Assembly: GCF_900100735.1 (NCBI RefSeq)
Contig: NZ_FNCJ01000008.1
Location: 248,001-312,000 of the forward strand
Length of the DNA stretch: 64,000 nucleotides
Origin: Paraburkholderia phenazinium
GTDB taxonomy: Bacteria; Pseudomonadota; Gammaproteobacteria; Burkholderiales; Burkholderiaceae
Direction of reading: 5' to 3'
Below are positions 33,461 through 43,152 of this stretch, piece by piece. Below the pieces are notes generated by a model, which was given only the letters and a program-made list of their open reading frames with translations, searched no databases and was not told where the DNA came from. Position numbers and translations under genes: made by a program. How positions within the stretch are numbered: the first letter of the stretch is position 1; every line of letters begins with the position of its first letter.

Positions 33461-34789
33461 TCAGCGGGCGCGGTGTATCAATGGCTTCATGGGCTGCTCG
33501 GTTGGCGCACTATTCCGGCGAAACAGCGTGCCGATCAGCAGCGCGGCCAGCAGACTCGCTGCACCGAGCAGCAGCAGGCCCGCCGAGGTCGAAGCGAACG
33601 CATGTTCCGCGGCGGTACGCAGCGACGGCGCGATAAAACCGCCGAGGCTGCCGAGCGAATTGATCAGCGCGATGCCGCCCGCGGCGGCGGCGCCGGTCAG
33701 ATAACGGGTGGGAAAGGTCCAGAACAGCGGCTGCGCGGCGATAAAGCCGCTGGCGGCGCAACACAACGCGGCAAGCGCGAACAAGGGGTTATGCGCCAAT
33801 CCGGATGCGCCGATGCCGAGTCCGGCCAGCGCCAATAACGCGACCGCCCAGCGGCGATGCCCACCGGTGCGATCCGCGCGACGCGGCACGATCCATGTCA
33901 TAGCAAGCGCACACAGCCAAGGTAGCGCTGCAACGAGCCCAACGCGCAAGCCGACTGTGGTGCCCATCAACGCCGCCACCTGTTGCGGCAGATAGAAGAT
34001 CACGCCATATACGCTCATCTGGATCAGCAGATAGATCCCCGAGAGCGCGAGCACACGCCGGTCGAACAATGCGGCGAGCAGGTTGCGCGGGCCGTGGGCG
34101 GAGGCATCGCGGGCATCCTGGTCGAGCGCCTCGCGCAGGGTGGCGCGTTGCGCGATATCGAGCCAGCGGGCGTCTTCGGGGCGATTGTCCAGATACCAGA
34201 ACGCCCATACGCCGACCGCCACCGCCATGGCGCCTTCAATCAGAAACAGCCATTGCCAGCCGGCCAGACCGGCGGCGCCATGCAAATCGAGCAGCAAGCC
34301 CGAGAGCGGGCTACCGAAGATAAATGCGAGCGGTGCGCCGAAATAGAACACCCCCACCGCTCGCGCGCGTGCCGACTGCGGAAACCAGTGCGTGAGGTAA
34401 TAGATAACGCCCGGAAAGAAACCGGCTTCGGCGACGCCGAGCAGAAAGCGCAGCATGTAGAAGGCGCTCGCGGTATGCGCGAGGCACATGGAGGCCGACA
34501 CAAGCCCCCATGTCACCATGATGCGGCACATCCAAAGGCGCGCGCCGACCCGATGCAGCAGCAGATTGCTTGGCACTTCAAACAAGGCGTAGCCGATGAA
34601 GAACACCCCGGCGCCGAAAGCAAACGCGGCGTTCGACAAGCCGGTATCGTGCTGCAACGCCTTTTGCGCGAAGCCGATATTGGCGCGGTCGAGAAAGGCC
34701 AGCACATACATCAGCAGAAGAAACGGCAACAGGCGCCGCATCACCTTGCTGTTGATCGCCTCGAGGGTAGCGGGCAAAGTTGGATTCAT
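33461..34789 (-). CDS. MFS transporter, ACS family (rhamnonate/sugar-acid type)
   Basis: A 442-residue 12-segment transporter with AGGAG before its ATG. The N-terminal part (LLPFLLLMYVLAFLDRANIGFAQKALQHDTGLSNAAFAFGAGVFFIGYALFEVPSNLLLHRVGARLWMCRIMVTWGLVSA) is typical of the anion:cation symporter group, which includes RhmT of the E. coli rhmRDTA cluster. It follows rhmD directly on the same strand. The likely cargo is L-rhamnonate or a related aldonate, giving the cell uptake of the acid in addition to the free sugar. Substrate by context only. Confidence 0.85.
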   Translation of the reverse strand: MNPTLPATLEAINSKVMRRLLPFLLLMYVLAFLDRANIGFAQKALQHDTGLSNAAFAFGAGVFFIGYALFEVPSNLLLHRVGARLWMCRIMVTWGLVSASMCLAHTASAFYMLRFLLGVAEAGFFPGVIYYLTHWFPQSARARAVGVFYFGAPLAFIFGSPLSGLLLDLHGAAGLAGWQWLFLIEGAMAVAVGVWAFWYLDNRPEDARWLDIAQRATLREALDQDARDASAHGPRNLLAALFDRRVLALSGIYLLIQMSVYGVIFYLPQQVAALMGTTVGLRVGLVAALPWLCALAMTWIVPRRADRTGGHRRWAVALLALAGLGIGASGLAHNPLFALAALCCAASGFIAAQPLFWTFPTRYLTGAAAAGGIALINSLGSLGGFIAPSLRTAAEHAFASTSAGLLLLGAASLLAALLIGTLFRRNSAPTEQPMKPLIHRAR

Positions 34790-34900
34790 GGCGTCTCCTG
34801 AGCCGGGCTTGCAGGCGTAGCAGCCCGCCTGTCACACACGGCCGCTTCGGTAGTGCCCGTCTATGCGGACTTCAGCGGACTCGATAGGCTCGGCGCAACC

Positions 34901-35653
34901 TCAATAAGTCGCGCGCCCACCCGACAAATCGAACACCGCGCCAGTACTAAACGCGCAATCTTCCGACGACAGCCACAAGATCAACGAGGCTGCCTCTTCG
35001 GGCAACAGAAAGCGGTTCATCGGGATCTTCGAAAGCATGTAATCGATATGCTGCTGCGACATCGAATCGAAGATCTCGGTCTTGGCGGCCGCCGGCGTAA
35101 CGGCGTTGACCAGAATGTTTTTGGTGGCCAGTTCTTTGCCAAGCGATTTGGTTAAGCCAATCAGCCCGGCCTTCGAGGCACTGTAGTGCGACGCGTTCGG
35201 ATTACCTTCCTTACCGGCCACTGAAGCGATATTGACGATGCGGCCATAGCCCTGCTTGAGCATCTGCGGAACGACGGCGCGGCATGTTAGATACGGGCCG
35301 ATCAGGTTCACGTCGATCACCCGGCGCCAGACTTCGGGTTCCAGCTCCCATGTCGTACCGTTGCCGCCGGTGATGCCCGCGCAGTTGATCAGCACGTCGA
35401 TGCTGCCATGGGCGGCCAAGGTTTCGGCAACGGCATTCGTTACCGAGGCTTCGTCGGTCAACTCAACCGTCGCCGCCGACACCTTGCCCAGTTCAGCCAG
35501 TTCGCCCCGGCTGCGTTCGAGGCGCGCCGCATCGACATCCCAGAGCGCGACCGAAGCGCCCGAGTTCAGCGCGCGCTGCGCCACTGCATAACCAATACCG
35601 CGCGCCCCGCCGGTAATGACGACGGTACGCCCCTCCAGATCGATTCGGTTCAT
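34901..35653 (-). CDS. SDR oxidoreductase, FabG-like (possible 2-keto-3-deoxy-L-rhamnonate dehydrogenase)
   Basis: A 250-residue classical SDR: VVITGGARGIGYAVAQRALNSGASVALWDVDAARLERS (the Asp after the second strand suggests NAD), NCAGITGGNG, the Ser in NIASVAGKEGNPNA, and HYSASKAGLIGLTKSLGKELA (catalytic Tyr-Lys). It is last in the rhamnose block, behind dehydratase and transporter. In the diketo branch known from Sphingomonas an SDR oxidises 2-keto-3-deoxy-L-rhamnonate at C4; this gene could fill that step, since no aldolase is encoded here. The function is a contextual guess; the family is certain. Confidence 0.8.
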   Translation of the reverse strand: MNRIDLEGRTVVITGGARGIGYAVAQRALNSGASVALWDVDAARLERSRGELAELGKVSAATVELTDEASVTNAVAETLAAHGSIDVLINCAGITGGNGTTWELEPEVWRRVIDVNLIGPYLTCRAVVPQMLKQGYGRIVNIASVAGKEGNPNASHYSASKAGLIGLTKSLGKELATKNILVNAVTPAAAKTEIFDSMSQQHIDYMLSKIPMNRFLLPEEAASLILWLSSEDCAFSTGAVFDLSGGRATY

Positions 35654-35915
35654 CGCGTGTCTCGCTTCCGTGACCCGGCTCGCGCCGCATAACGGTTGTG
35701 GTTGTGTTGGTGTCAGCCAATATACGGCGCGGCCGATACCGCAACAATTCGAGTATAGGAAGGTGCGATAACAAAAACGGATCGGGGAGCTGGTGGGTGA
35801 CCGCGGCGCCTGTCGCGCCGGTCACATCTGACGAACCGCTTGCTGCGGCGTAGAGCGCGCCGCCGCCGCCCGGCAACCGCTTGGGTGCCGGACGGCGGCG
35901 CGGCAGGAGACGTTA

Positions 35916-37526
35916 TTAAGCCTTGACCGGCTGAAGCAGGCTTTCGCAGGCCGCGACCTGCGGATCGCCAGCCGGCAGCTTGCTGCAAATGCCCTCGAGC
36001 TGCTTTGCCACGGTCTGTACGGTCGAATCGTGAGCGCCGCCCTTGTTCCACTGGGCAAGTCGCGTCACAACCTTTGTCAGCGCGCGCCGGTTGGTGCCGT
36101 AGAAAGCGTTGGGCGTCTGGCCGACCTGGGTCAGCAGGCTGGTGGCGAGACCCTGGATACGCGGCGCGTCATCCGGCGCCAGTTCGACCAGGCCGCTGAA
36201 ATAGCTTGCGCCCCAACGCAGCCGGGTCGCCGGCCCGTTCGATGCGTCATAGGCCTGCTGGTACCAGCTCAGCGCCGTCGCCTTATCGCCGCGCGCCTTC
36301 GCATTCGACGCCAGTCCCGACATGAAATAGTAGGGAGCCGGCGAGCGCTTGAGCTCCGCCTTCAGCAAGGCATCGGACTCGTCGAGCAAACCCGCGTCGG
36401 TCAGCGTATCGGCGCCTGCGCTGATCACCGACTGCCGCTCGTACACGTTGGTCGTGGCCTTGTCAGCCGCTGCGACCTGCTGACGAACCGTATCGAGCAG
36501 CGGACTCGCGAGCGGCGCGCCCTTTGGCGCATCGAGCCGGGCCAGCGACACGCGGCCATCGAGAGCCGACAGCCGGTCTGTCGCGGAGAGGGAATTATCC
36601 GCCGCGAGGACGGTAAGCGCGTCGTCCCACTGCTTCACGAGACGGTTTCGCGCAGGCGTATCTTTGGCGCTCAGATAGGCCGTGATTTCCGCGGGACTCG
36701 CCACCAGCACGTCGAAATCGCTGCGACTGAGCTTCGGGTCCTTCAGTACCTCACCCACCGCCGCCAGTGCGGCCGTCTTGTCGAGGGTGCCAGTTTGTTT
36801 AGGCTCTCCCACGGCAGCGGTGGCCACTGCCTTCAGTTCGAGCCGCAGCGCCTCGGCCGGCGCATGGTCGGCTCGCGCGTGACTGGCAAGCGTCTGCAGG
36901 GTCTCGGCGATACGCTCGGCCGGCACCGGCAGATCGCCGTCGGTGTCCCATGAATAATCGGCCAGCATGCGCCACTCGTCGGGCTTGAGCCGCGCGCCGT
37001 TCTTCAGCGCGCTTGCCAGCGTCTGCCTGACCGGATGCGTCGCGTTCATGCCAAGCGAAAGCGCCTGCATATAACGCGCGGGATCGACCTCGCCCGGCAA
37101 GCGCGTAATCTCGGTGCCGTCCGGCTGGAACAGGATCATGGTCGGATAGCCGCGCACCTTGAAGCGCTCGCCGAGCTTTTGCGCACTCTCGCTGTCGCCG
37201 TCGAGATAGACCGGCACGAAAAAGCTCGAGCGATCCTTGAACGCCTGCTGACTAAAAATGGTCGCCTTGACCTGATTGCAGGGCGGACACCAGACAGCGC
37301 CCCAGAACAGCAGCAACGGTTTATTCGACGCCTTCGCCAGCGCGAACGCGGCATTCACGTCGCCTTGCTGCCACGCGATGCCGGGCGGCAAATGCACGGG
37401 CGCGGGCGGCGTTTGGGCGGCACTGGCGGCACTGGCGGCACTGGCGGCACTGGCGGCACTGGCGGCACTGGCGGCGGCCAGCATGAGCGAGGCTGCAAGG
37501 GTGCGAAGTCGAATCGTCATTTTCAT
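35916..37526 (-). CDS. Secreted thioredoxin-fold protein
   Basis: The start used is the ATG at 37526 (GAGA upstream), giving 536 residues. A signal peptide ends in a run of Ala-Ala-Ser units (about residues 14-35) encoded by a 9-bp tandem repeat. The next 120 residues are a thioredoxin-like domain with the redox motif WCPPC in FWGAVWCPPCNQVKATIFSQQAF and the cis-Pro segment VRGYPTMILFQPDG. About 370 further residues are helical, TPR-like and rich in Ala. It begins 13 bases after the TonB-receptor stop, so the two are one operon. It is probably periplasmic and acts on disulfides, perhaps of the receptor or its ligand. Confidence 0.8.
   Translation of the reverse strand: MKMTIRLRTLAASLMLAAASAASAASAASAASAASAAQTPPAPVHLPPGIAWQQGDVNAAFALAKASNKPLLLFWGAVWCPPCNQVKATIFSQQAFKDRSSFFVPVYLDGDSESAQKLGERFKVRGYPTMILFQPDGTEITRLPGEVDPARYMQALSLGMNATHPVRQTLASALKNGARLKPDEWRMLADYSWDTDGDLPVPAERIAETLQTLASHARADHAPAEALRLELKAVATAAVGEPKQTGTLDKTAALAAVGEVLKDPKLSRSDFDVLVASPAEITAYLSAKDTPARNRLVKQWDDALTVLAADNSLSATDRLSALDGRVSLARLDAPKGAPLASPLLDTVRQQVAAADKATTNVYERQSVISAGADTLTDAGLLDESDALLKAELKRSPAPYYFMSGLASNAKARGDKATALSWYQQAYDASNGPATRLRWGASYFSGLVELAPDDAPRIQGLATSLLTQVGQTPNAFYGTNRRALTKVVTRLAQWNKGGAHDSTVQTVAKQLEGICSKLPAGDPQVAACESLLQPVKA
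37419..37472. repeat. 9-bp tandem repeat in the signal-peptide coding region
   Basis: Six perfect copies of GGCACTGGC. On the minus strand they encode the Ala/Ser repeat at the end of the signal peptide of the thioredoxin-fold protein. Each copy adds three residues, so slippage changes leader length without breaking the frame. Confidence 0.93.
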
Positions 37527-37539
37527 CTTTTTCTCTTGT

Positions 37540-40341
37540 TCAGTTGAAGCGATGGCTGAGTTCCAGCCAGAACATCCGTCCATATGGCATGTAATAGCCG
37601 ACGGTGTAGTACGGCCATCCCGCGGAGTCGTCATGCTTGATCGTGTTCATCAGGTTGTTGACGATCAGCATCACCGAGGTGTCTTTCGAGAACTGATGGG
37701 CAACGCTCAGATTCGCCAGCGCGGTGGGCGACAGATAAGCCGTTTGCGCAGCGTTAGGCACCTTGCCGTAGCGCTCGACCTGCAGCGTCGAGGTCCACGT
37801 CGGCAGCGACCAGGTCAGGCTGACCATCAGCTTGTCCGGCCACTCCGGGTTGCCGGTAGGATTCTGCAGCGAATGCAGCAGATCCTGCTCGGGGCTGTTC
37901 GCCGATTGCTGATATTTATGGCTTAGCACCTTGGTGAAACTGGCGGTCCAGAGAAAGTTGCCGTATCCCTGCGTGCGCATCCGCCACTTGCCGCCCAGGT
38001 CGAAGCCGCTGGTCCGCTCCATCGCCGCATTGATCGGATTCACGAGGATGGTGTTGATCGCGCCCGGGTCCAGCACGGCGGTCATCGGGTTGCGGATCAC
38101 GCGTCTCAACGCATCCTGGCAATCGGGCGAATTGATATTCAACTCGCCGTCACGGCATTTTGCTTCGGTGCGCAGCAGGTTGTCCGGGTCGATCACGGTC
38201 ACCAGATTATCGATGCGGATGTTGTAGTAGTCAGCCGACAGATCGACGTCCGCCGAGGGCGAAAACACAAACCCGTAACCCCACGACCGGCCATTCTCGG
38301 GCTTGAGGTTGGGATTACCCGTCTGAATGTAGTTCACACCCGGCGACACGTTCGCGAACTCGCAGGTGCTGAGCGGCTGGCCCGCCTGATTGCAGCGGTA
38401 GTAGTCGGTCGTGCTTTCGTAGTAGCCCTTAGTGCGTCCCTGGTAGATGTAGTTCATGTCGGGCGCGCGAAAACTCGTCCCATAGTTGCTGCGCAATAGC
38501 AGCGCCCTGAGCGGACGATATTCGAGGCCGAGGTTATACGTGAACGAGCCCTCGTTGCGACCGCTAAAGCTGTAGTCGTCGTAACGGCCCGCGAGGCTCG
38601 CATTGAGCTGCCTGAAGATCGGCACATTGAGTTCGAGTGCCGCCGCATAACGCTTGCGGTTGCCGCTGATGTTCTGCGCATCGCCGGCGTTGTAATACGC
38701 CCCCTGATTGATCAGCGGGTCCGGCGTATTGCTGAACCCCTGGGTGCCGTATTCGAGAACGCCCGCCGCCTTGACGGGGCCTGCGGGCAATTTGAACAGA
38801 TCGCCATTGGCGCTCAGGCTGAGGGTCTGCGTCCACGAATTGTTCTGGCTTGCCGACTCGCCGTACATCGAGGCGAATTGGCCTGGCGCGAGCGGCGTCG
38901 AGAAGCGGGTGGCGTTGGGTGCGTAAATGGGCACGCCATCGGCCGTAGCGCCGAGCTGCGGGCCGAGATAATACGTATCCATGCTCGACAGAAGACGCGG
39001 CACCGTGGCCCTGCTCTCGTAGCCCGACGCGCTGTAGGCCGCTTCGTAATTCCAGCTACTGTCGCCAATCTCCCCGCGCACGCCGAGCGCCAGGTTGCCC
39101 GACGTATCGTTCCAGCGCTTGTTCCACGCCGACGCCCCGCCGATCTCTTCGGGCGCAAAGCGCTTGCTCCACACTTCGTCGGCACCCGTCGTCTGGTTGT
39201 AGAAGTAGCCGGGGCCGGCCGCGGCCGAAGTCCAGCTCGGGCCGCGCGTGTTGTTCATGGTCTGATCCCACGCCACCGACGCGGTGCCGAACAGCGTGGT
39301 CTTGTCGCTGAGCCGGTATTCAAGGCCGCCGTACAGGTTTTCGCTGGCGTTGTTCGTCTGGGTGGTCCAGAACATCGGTTTGGCCTTGCCGCTGCCGCAA
39401 TATGCCCCGTTCTTGCTATTGACGGTGGAGACCGTGCCGCCGAATGCGCCGCCGAGTCCGGCGCAGGCGCCGGGAGCGCCGAAATAACGGCCGGTGTCGA
39501 GGTTCTGTTGCGACCACACGGAAGTGGGCGTCTCGCCTTCGAGGGAGGTGGATGACATGAAGTCGCGTTGCGTCGCCCAGATCGGGTTGGTCTTGCTTAC
39601 CTCGATACCGAAGATCGTGCTGAGGTCGCCGAACTCCTTGCCGCCGGTAATCTGCAGGCGGCCGTTTGCGCCGCCGCCCATCTGGGTGACGCCCCCTTTC
39701 ACATTCACCTCGACGCCGTCCTTATGCTTTTTCATGATGATATTCACGACACCCGCAATCGCATCGGAACCGTAAATGGCAGAACCCGCGCCATTCAGGA
39801 TTTCAATCCGGTCGACCAATGCGGATGGAATATTCGCTATATTGACGAAATTGGTGTTGCCATCGTATGCGACCGGATAGTCGGCGACACGGCGCCCATC
39901 GATCAATACCAGTGTATGGTTTGGGCCCAAACCCCGCAAGCTGATCGTATCGGCAGCAGGCGTAAAAGTATTTCCGTAATCGGCCCCCTGCGTGAAGCCG
40001 GTATTCTGGGTTTGCTGGCTGATCGCATCGTAGACATTTCTATAGCCTTTTTCCTCTAGCTCCTTGCCCGTAATAACGGTAACGCCTGTCGCGCCTTCCT
40101 TGTCGGCGCGCGGAATCCGCGAGCCCGTTACGACGACGGTTCCTAAACTGGCGGTATATTTATTCGCGCTCCCTTTCGCCGCACTCGCAGGCGCCGGCGC
40201 ATCCGCGGCGACGGCCGCCGGTACGCCCGCCCCGGCCTCCTGCGCGCCAGCCAGACCCGCCGTCATCCCAAGCAGACTCGCCAGTCCGAGCGAGACCAAA
40301 CCCATTCTTGCCGAATGTGTGAAATCTTTATCGATGATCAT
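37540..40341 (-). CDS. TonB-dependent outer-membrane receptor
   Basis: A 933-residue receptor. A signal peptide (cut near AGA at residue 33) is followed by the plug domain: LGTVVVTGSRIPRADKEGATGVTVITGKELEEKGYRNVYDAI, then ISLRGLGPNHTLVLIDGRRVADYPVAYDG and LVDRIEILNGAGSAIYGSDAIAGVVNIIMKKHKDGVEV. The remaining 700 residues form the beta-barrel (GLEYRPLRALLLRSNYGTSFRAPDMN), ending in the aromatic LELSHRFN. The VVVTGSRI segment takes the place of the TonB box. It resembles the Xanthomonas/Sphingomonas-type receptors used for carbohydrates, peptides or other large nutrients rather than classical siderophore receptors. No transporter genes are adjacent; the coupled thioredoxin-fold protein is its only partner. 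Confidence 0.9.
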   Translation of the reverse strand: MIIDKDFTHSARMGLVSLGLASLLGMTAGLAGAQEAGAGVPAAVAADAPAPASAAKGSANKYTASLGTVVVTGSRIPRADKEGATGVTVITGKELEEKGYRNVYDAISQQTQNTGFTQGADYGNTFTPAADTISLRGLGPNHTLVLIDGRRVADYPVAYDGNTNFVNIANIPSALVDRIEILNGAGSAIYGSDAIAGVVNIIMKKHKDGVEVNVKGGVTQMGGGANGRLQITGGKEFGDLSTIFGIEVSKTNPIWATQRDFMSSTSLEGETPTSVWSQQNLDTGRYFGAPGACAGLGGAFGGTVSTVNSKNGAYCGSGKAKPMFWTTQTNNASENLYGGLEYRLSDKTTLFGTASVAWDQTMNNTRGPSWTSAAAGPGYFYNQTTGADEVWSKRFAPEEIGGASAWNKRWNDTSGNLALGVRGEIGDSSWNYEAAYSASGYESRATVPRLLSSMDTYYLGPQLGATADGVPIYAPNATRFSTPLAPGQFASMYGESASQNNSWTQTLSLSANGDLFKLPAGPVKAAGVLEYGTQGFSNTPDPLINQGAYYNAGDAQNISGNRKRYAAALELNVPIFRQLNASLAGRYDDYSFSGRNEGSFTYNLGLEYRPLRALLLRSNYGTSFRAPDMNYIYQGRTKGYYESTTDYYRCNQAGQPLSTCEFANVSPGVNYIQTGNPNLKPENGRSWGYGFVFSPSADVDLSADYYNIRIDNLVTVIDPDNLLRTEAKCRDGELNINSPDCQDALRRVIRNPMTAVLDPGAINTILVNPINAAMERTSGFDLGGKWRMRTQGYGNFLWTASFTKVLSHKYQQSANSPEQDLLHSLQNPTGNPEWPDKLMVSLTWSLPTWTSTLQVERYGKVPNAAQTAYLSPTALANLSVAHQFSKDTSVMLIVNNLMNTIKHDDSAGWPYYTVGYYMPYGRMFWLELSHRFN

Positions 40342-40780
40342 TTTTGTTATCGGTGGGTGATGCTAAAAGCGAACCACAGTTATCGACTAAGCAATTCCGG
40401 CCAATACGTCATTCAAGCCGCATTATTTCAATCAATCCTGTCAGTCATTTTTTATGCGCGAGTTAATCCATCCGGCATCTTTCTGGAAGACGCCGGTCAG
40501 GAAAATTTTTATGGATTGCGCGGTGGATCGAACCTGGTCCGGAAACCTTGCATTGCATCGAGGCAATAGCGATTGACGAATGACTCAATACCCGCAGAGC
40601 AAGGATGCCGTCCTGCCTTAAATATGCATTACATATGTGTTTGCTCTTTGTTTTCGCAATGAAGGCAGAATGTAAAGGCTGCGCTAACAGGCAGTCCAAC
40701 GATATTTGCTCATATCGATGTGAAGATTCCTTTGTTGGTCCCCCAGCGCCGGCTTCGGGATGTGTAGGCATCCTGCCCGA
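40342..40780. other. Intergenic region upstream of the TonB receptor
   Basis: About 440 AT-richer bases that should contain the receptor promoter. A small dyad ATATG-CATTA-CATAT lies at 40622-40636. No gene, strong terminator or consensus promoter is convincing. Confidence 0.45.
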
Positions 40781-42322
40781 TCAATCCGCCGCCCTCACCC
40801 GATTCCGCCCCGCCGACTTCGCCGCATAGAGTTGCGCATCCGCCTCCCCCATCAACCCCGAGACGCTACCGCCTTCGGCCGGCAAGCAGGTCGCACAGCC
40901 CACGCTCACCGTCACCGAGCCATGCTCGTCGCTCGCCCCATCGAACACGCTCATCCCCTGGACCTTCTTACGAATCTTCTCCGCGACAATCAGCGCCCCT
41001 TCCGCCGAGGTATCGGGCAGCACGACGGCAAACTCCTCGCCGCCATAGCGGGCCACCAGATCCACCGAGCGCCGCACCACCGTGGCAATGCATTCCGCCA
41101 CCGCGATCAGCACTTCGTCGCCGGCCGCATGGCCATAGGTATCGTTAAACCGCTTGAAGTAATCGACGTCCACGAACAATACCGACATCGCACTGCCGCT
41201 GCGCCGCGCGCGCAGCCATTCTTCGTCCAGCCGGCTGTCGAGGACACGCCGGTTGCTGAGGCCGGTCAGCGGATCGGTGGCCGCCAGCCTGACCAGCTCC
41301 GCCTGCGCCGCCACCTTGTCCTGCAGCGTGAACGCCAGCAGCCATGCCACCACTACGAACACCGTACCCAACGCCAGCGTCAGACCGCCGGCAACCAGGC
41401 TGCGGCGGCGCCACTCGGCGAACACCTCGTCCACGGACGGCGCCACGACCGCGATCAACGGCGTGGACGGCACATGCGCAAAGGTAAAGATGCGCAGCAC
41501 GCCATCCACGGCAGAGTTCGCCACATAGGAACCCTCGGCTTGGGACGCCATCCGTTGAAACGTCGGCGACTTCGCGATGCTGGTGCCGATCTGCTCGACG
41601 GTATACGGCTTGCGGGCCAGCAGCGTGCCATCGTCGAGGGCGATAAATACCGAGCCAGCTTTACCGGTGTTGATCTTGTCGAGCAGACGCTGGAAATACT
41701 CAATCCGGATAGCCAGGAGCGCGACACCCGCAAAGGCGCCATCCGGGCCGTTGATGCGCCGCGTCAGCCCGATCGACAGATTGCCGCCGCGCAGCCGTGA
41801 GCGAAACGGATGCGAGACGAATAGACCCACATATGGATTGCGCTGTTGAGCGACAAAATAGTCGCGGTCGTCGAGCCGCACTGCCGGATTGAGCTCGCCC
41901 TTCTGCGACGCAACCACGCGGCCGCTGGCATCCAGCACATAGGCGCCGCCTAGATAGGCGGCGGTGGTCGCCCGGTCGAACAGGACCGATTGGCGCAGCG
42001 CGGCGGGCAGTTGCCAGGTCTGCGGATTCTGCGCGCCATCGACCATCGAGTGCAGCGACAGGTCATAGATCTCGACATTGCGCGCGAGGTCGCTGGAAAT
42101 CAGCGATACCAGGTTTTCCGACGTTTCGTGCGCGTGGAGCAACGCGTCGGCGCGGCCGTCGTAAAGCGTCAGAAAGGTCAGGCTCGCCATGGCCATCGCC
42201 ACCGCTGTGCCCGCAATGCCGGCAAGAAACGGGTGGCGGCCCACGGCCTGGGTGACCACCGCTACGCACTTGCGCACGGCTTTGCGCCAGCGCCGACGCA
42301 GGGAAAGCACTCGATGCGGCAT
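40781..42322 (-). CDS. Membrane diguanylate cyclase with dCACHE sensor
   Basis: A 513-residue signalling protein. A first membrane segment (about residues 30-52) leads into a periplasmic dCACHE-type sensor (SENLVSLISSDLARNVEIYDLSLHSMV, GAYVLDASGRVVASQ, DRDYFVAQQRNPYVGLFVSHPFRSRL), and a second segment lies near 300-325. The C-terminal GGDEF domain reads TDPLTGLSNRRVLDSRL, FVDVDYFKRFNDTYGHAAGDEVL and RYGGEEFAVVLPD. An RSVD inhibitory site lies five residues before GGEEF, so product inhibition is expected. It makes cyclic di-GMP from GTP on sensing a small extracellular ligand. It is divergent from the ECF sigma gene. Confidence 0.92.
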   Translation of the reverse strand: MPHRVLSLRRRWRKAVRKCVAVVTQAVGRHPFLAGIAGTAVAMAMASLTFLTLYDGRADALLHAHETSENLVSLISSDLARNVEIYDLSLHSMVDGAQNPQTWQLPAALRQSVLFDRATTAAYLGGAYVLDASGRVVASQKGELNPAVRLDDRDYFVAQQRNPYVGLFVSHPFRSRLRGGNLSIGLTRRINGPDGAFAGVALLAIRIEYFQRLLDKINTGKAGSVFIALDDGTLLARKPYTVEQIGTSIAKSPTFQRMASQAEGSYVANSAVDGVLRIFTFAHVPSTPLIAVVAPSVDEVFAEWRRRSLVAGGLTLALGTVFVVVAWLLAFTLQDKVAAQAELVRLAATDPLTGLSNRRVLDSRLDEEWLRARRSGSAMSVLFVDVDYFKRFNDTYGHAAGDEVLIAVAECIATVVRRSVDLVARYGGEEFAVVLPDTSAEGALIVAEKIRKKVQGMSVFDGASDEHGSVTVSVGCATCLPAEGGSVSGLMGEADAQLYAAKSAGRNRVRAAD

Positions 42323-42597
42323 CGGTTCCCCTCCGTCGTGAATAAAGCGTTCGCGATACCGGTTTGTCCATCTGACGAAGCGGAACGTTCATCGAACATC
42401 CGATTCCGCAGACCACAGGCTTCGCGTCGATGGCTGACCGTTTATTGACTGTAACCGCTTCGTCTGGCCACGGGGAATCCGCATGTGCCCGAGTCGGCCC
42501 GGCGCCTCGGCGTGGCCAGCTTTCGAACCCCAGCTCCAGCATGGACCGCGGTTTATCGCTAGAATCCTGCCATCTGTCCTTGCGCAAACACGGAACC

Positions 42598-43152
42598 ATG
42601 TCGACGACCGGTTCGGATTTACCCAGCCTGCTCCCGGCCTTGCTGCCGCGCTTGTGGGCGTTTGCGCTACGCATTGCAGGCGACCGGCACGACGCCGAAG
42701 ACCTGGTGCAGCGCGCCTGCGTGCGCGCGCTCGAACGCTCGCACCAGTTGCAGCCCGGCACGTCCGCGCTGAGCTGGATGTTCGCCATCGTGCATTCCAC
42801 GTGGATCAACGAGTTGCGCGCCCGCAGCCGGCGCAACCGCTCCAGCACGGAATGGGATGATGAAATGCTCGAGACCGTCGCCGATCCTGCCGTGCGCACG
42901 CCGGAGGAAAACGCCATCAATAGCCAGATTGTCGCCGCGGTGGCAAGGCTGCCGGAACCGCAGCGTGTGGTGATGCTGCTGGTGGCCGTCGAAGGGCTCA
43001 GTTATATCGAAGCCGCCCAGGTGCTCGACGTGCCGATCGGCACGGTCATGAGCCGCCTGTCACGGGCGCGCCAGACCATCGGCGCGCTGTTCGGGGTGCG
43101 GGACAGTCAGCGAAGCAAAGTTGCAGTCGCGAGTAAGGACCCGGTCTCATGA
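42598..43152 (+). CDS. ECF-family RNA polymerase sigma factor
   Basis: The start used is the ATG at 42598 (184 residues); an ATG at 42541 would add 19 residues. Region 2 is LLPRLWAFALRIAGDRHDAEDLVQRACVRALERS with LSWMFAIVHSTWINELRARSRR, and region 4 is VARLPEPQRVVMLLVAVEGLSYIEAAQVLDVPIGTVMSRLSRARQTI. The stop overlaps the anti-sigma gene by four bases (ATGA). The pair is a stress-type regulatory module of the outer envelope; the signal is unknown. Confidence 0.9.
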   Translation: MSTTGSDLPSLLPALLPRLWAFALRIAGDRHDAEDLVQRACVRALERSHQLQPGTSALSWMFAIVHSTWINELRARSRRNRSSTEWDDEMLETVADPAVRTPEENAINSQIVAAVARLPEPQRVVMLLVAVEGLSYIEAAQVLDVPIGTVMSRLSRARQTIGALFGVRDSQRSKVAVASKDPVS

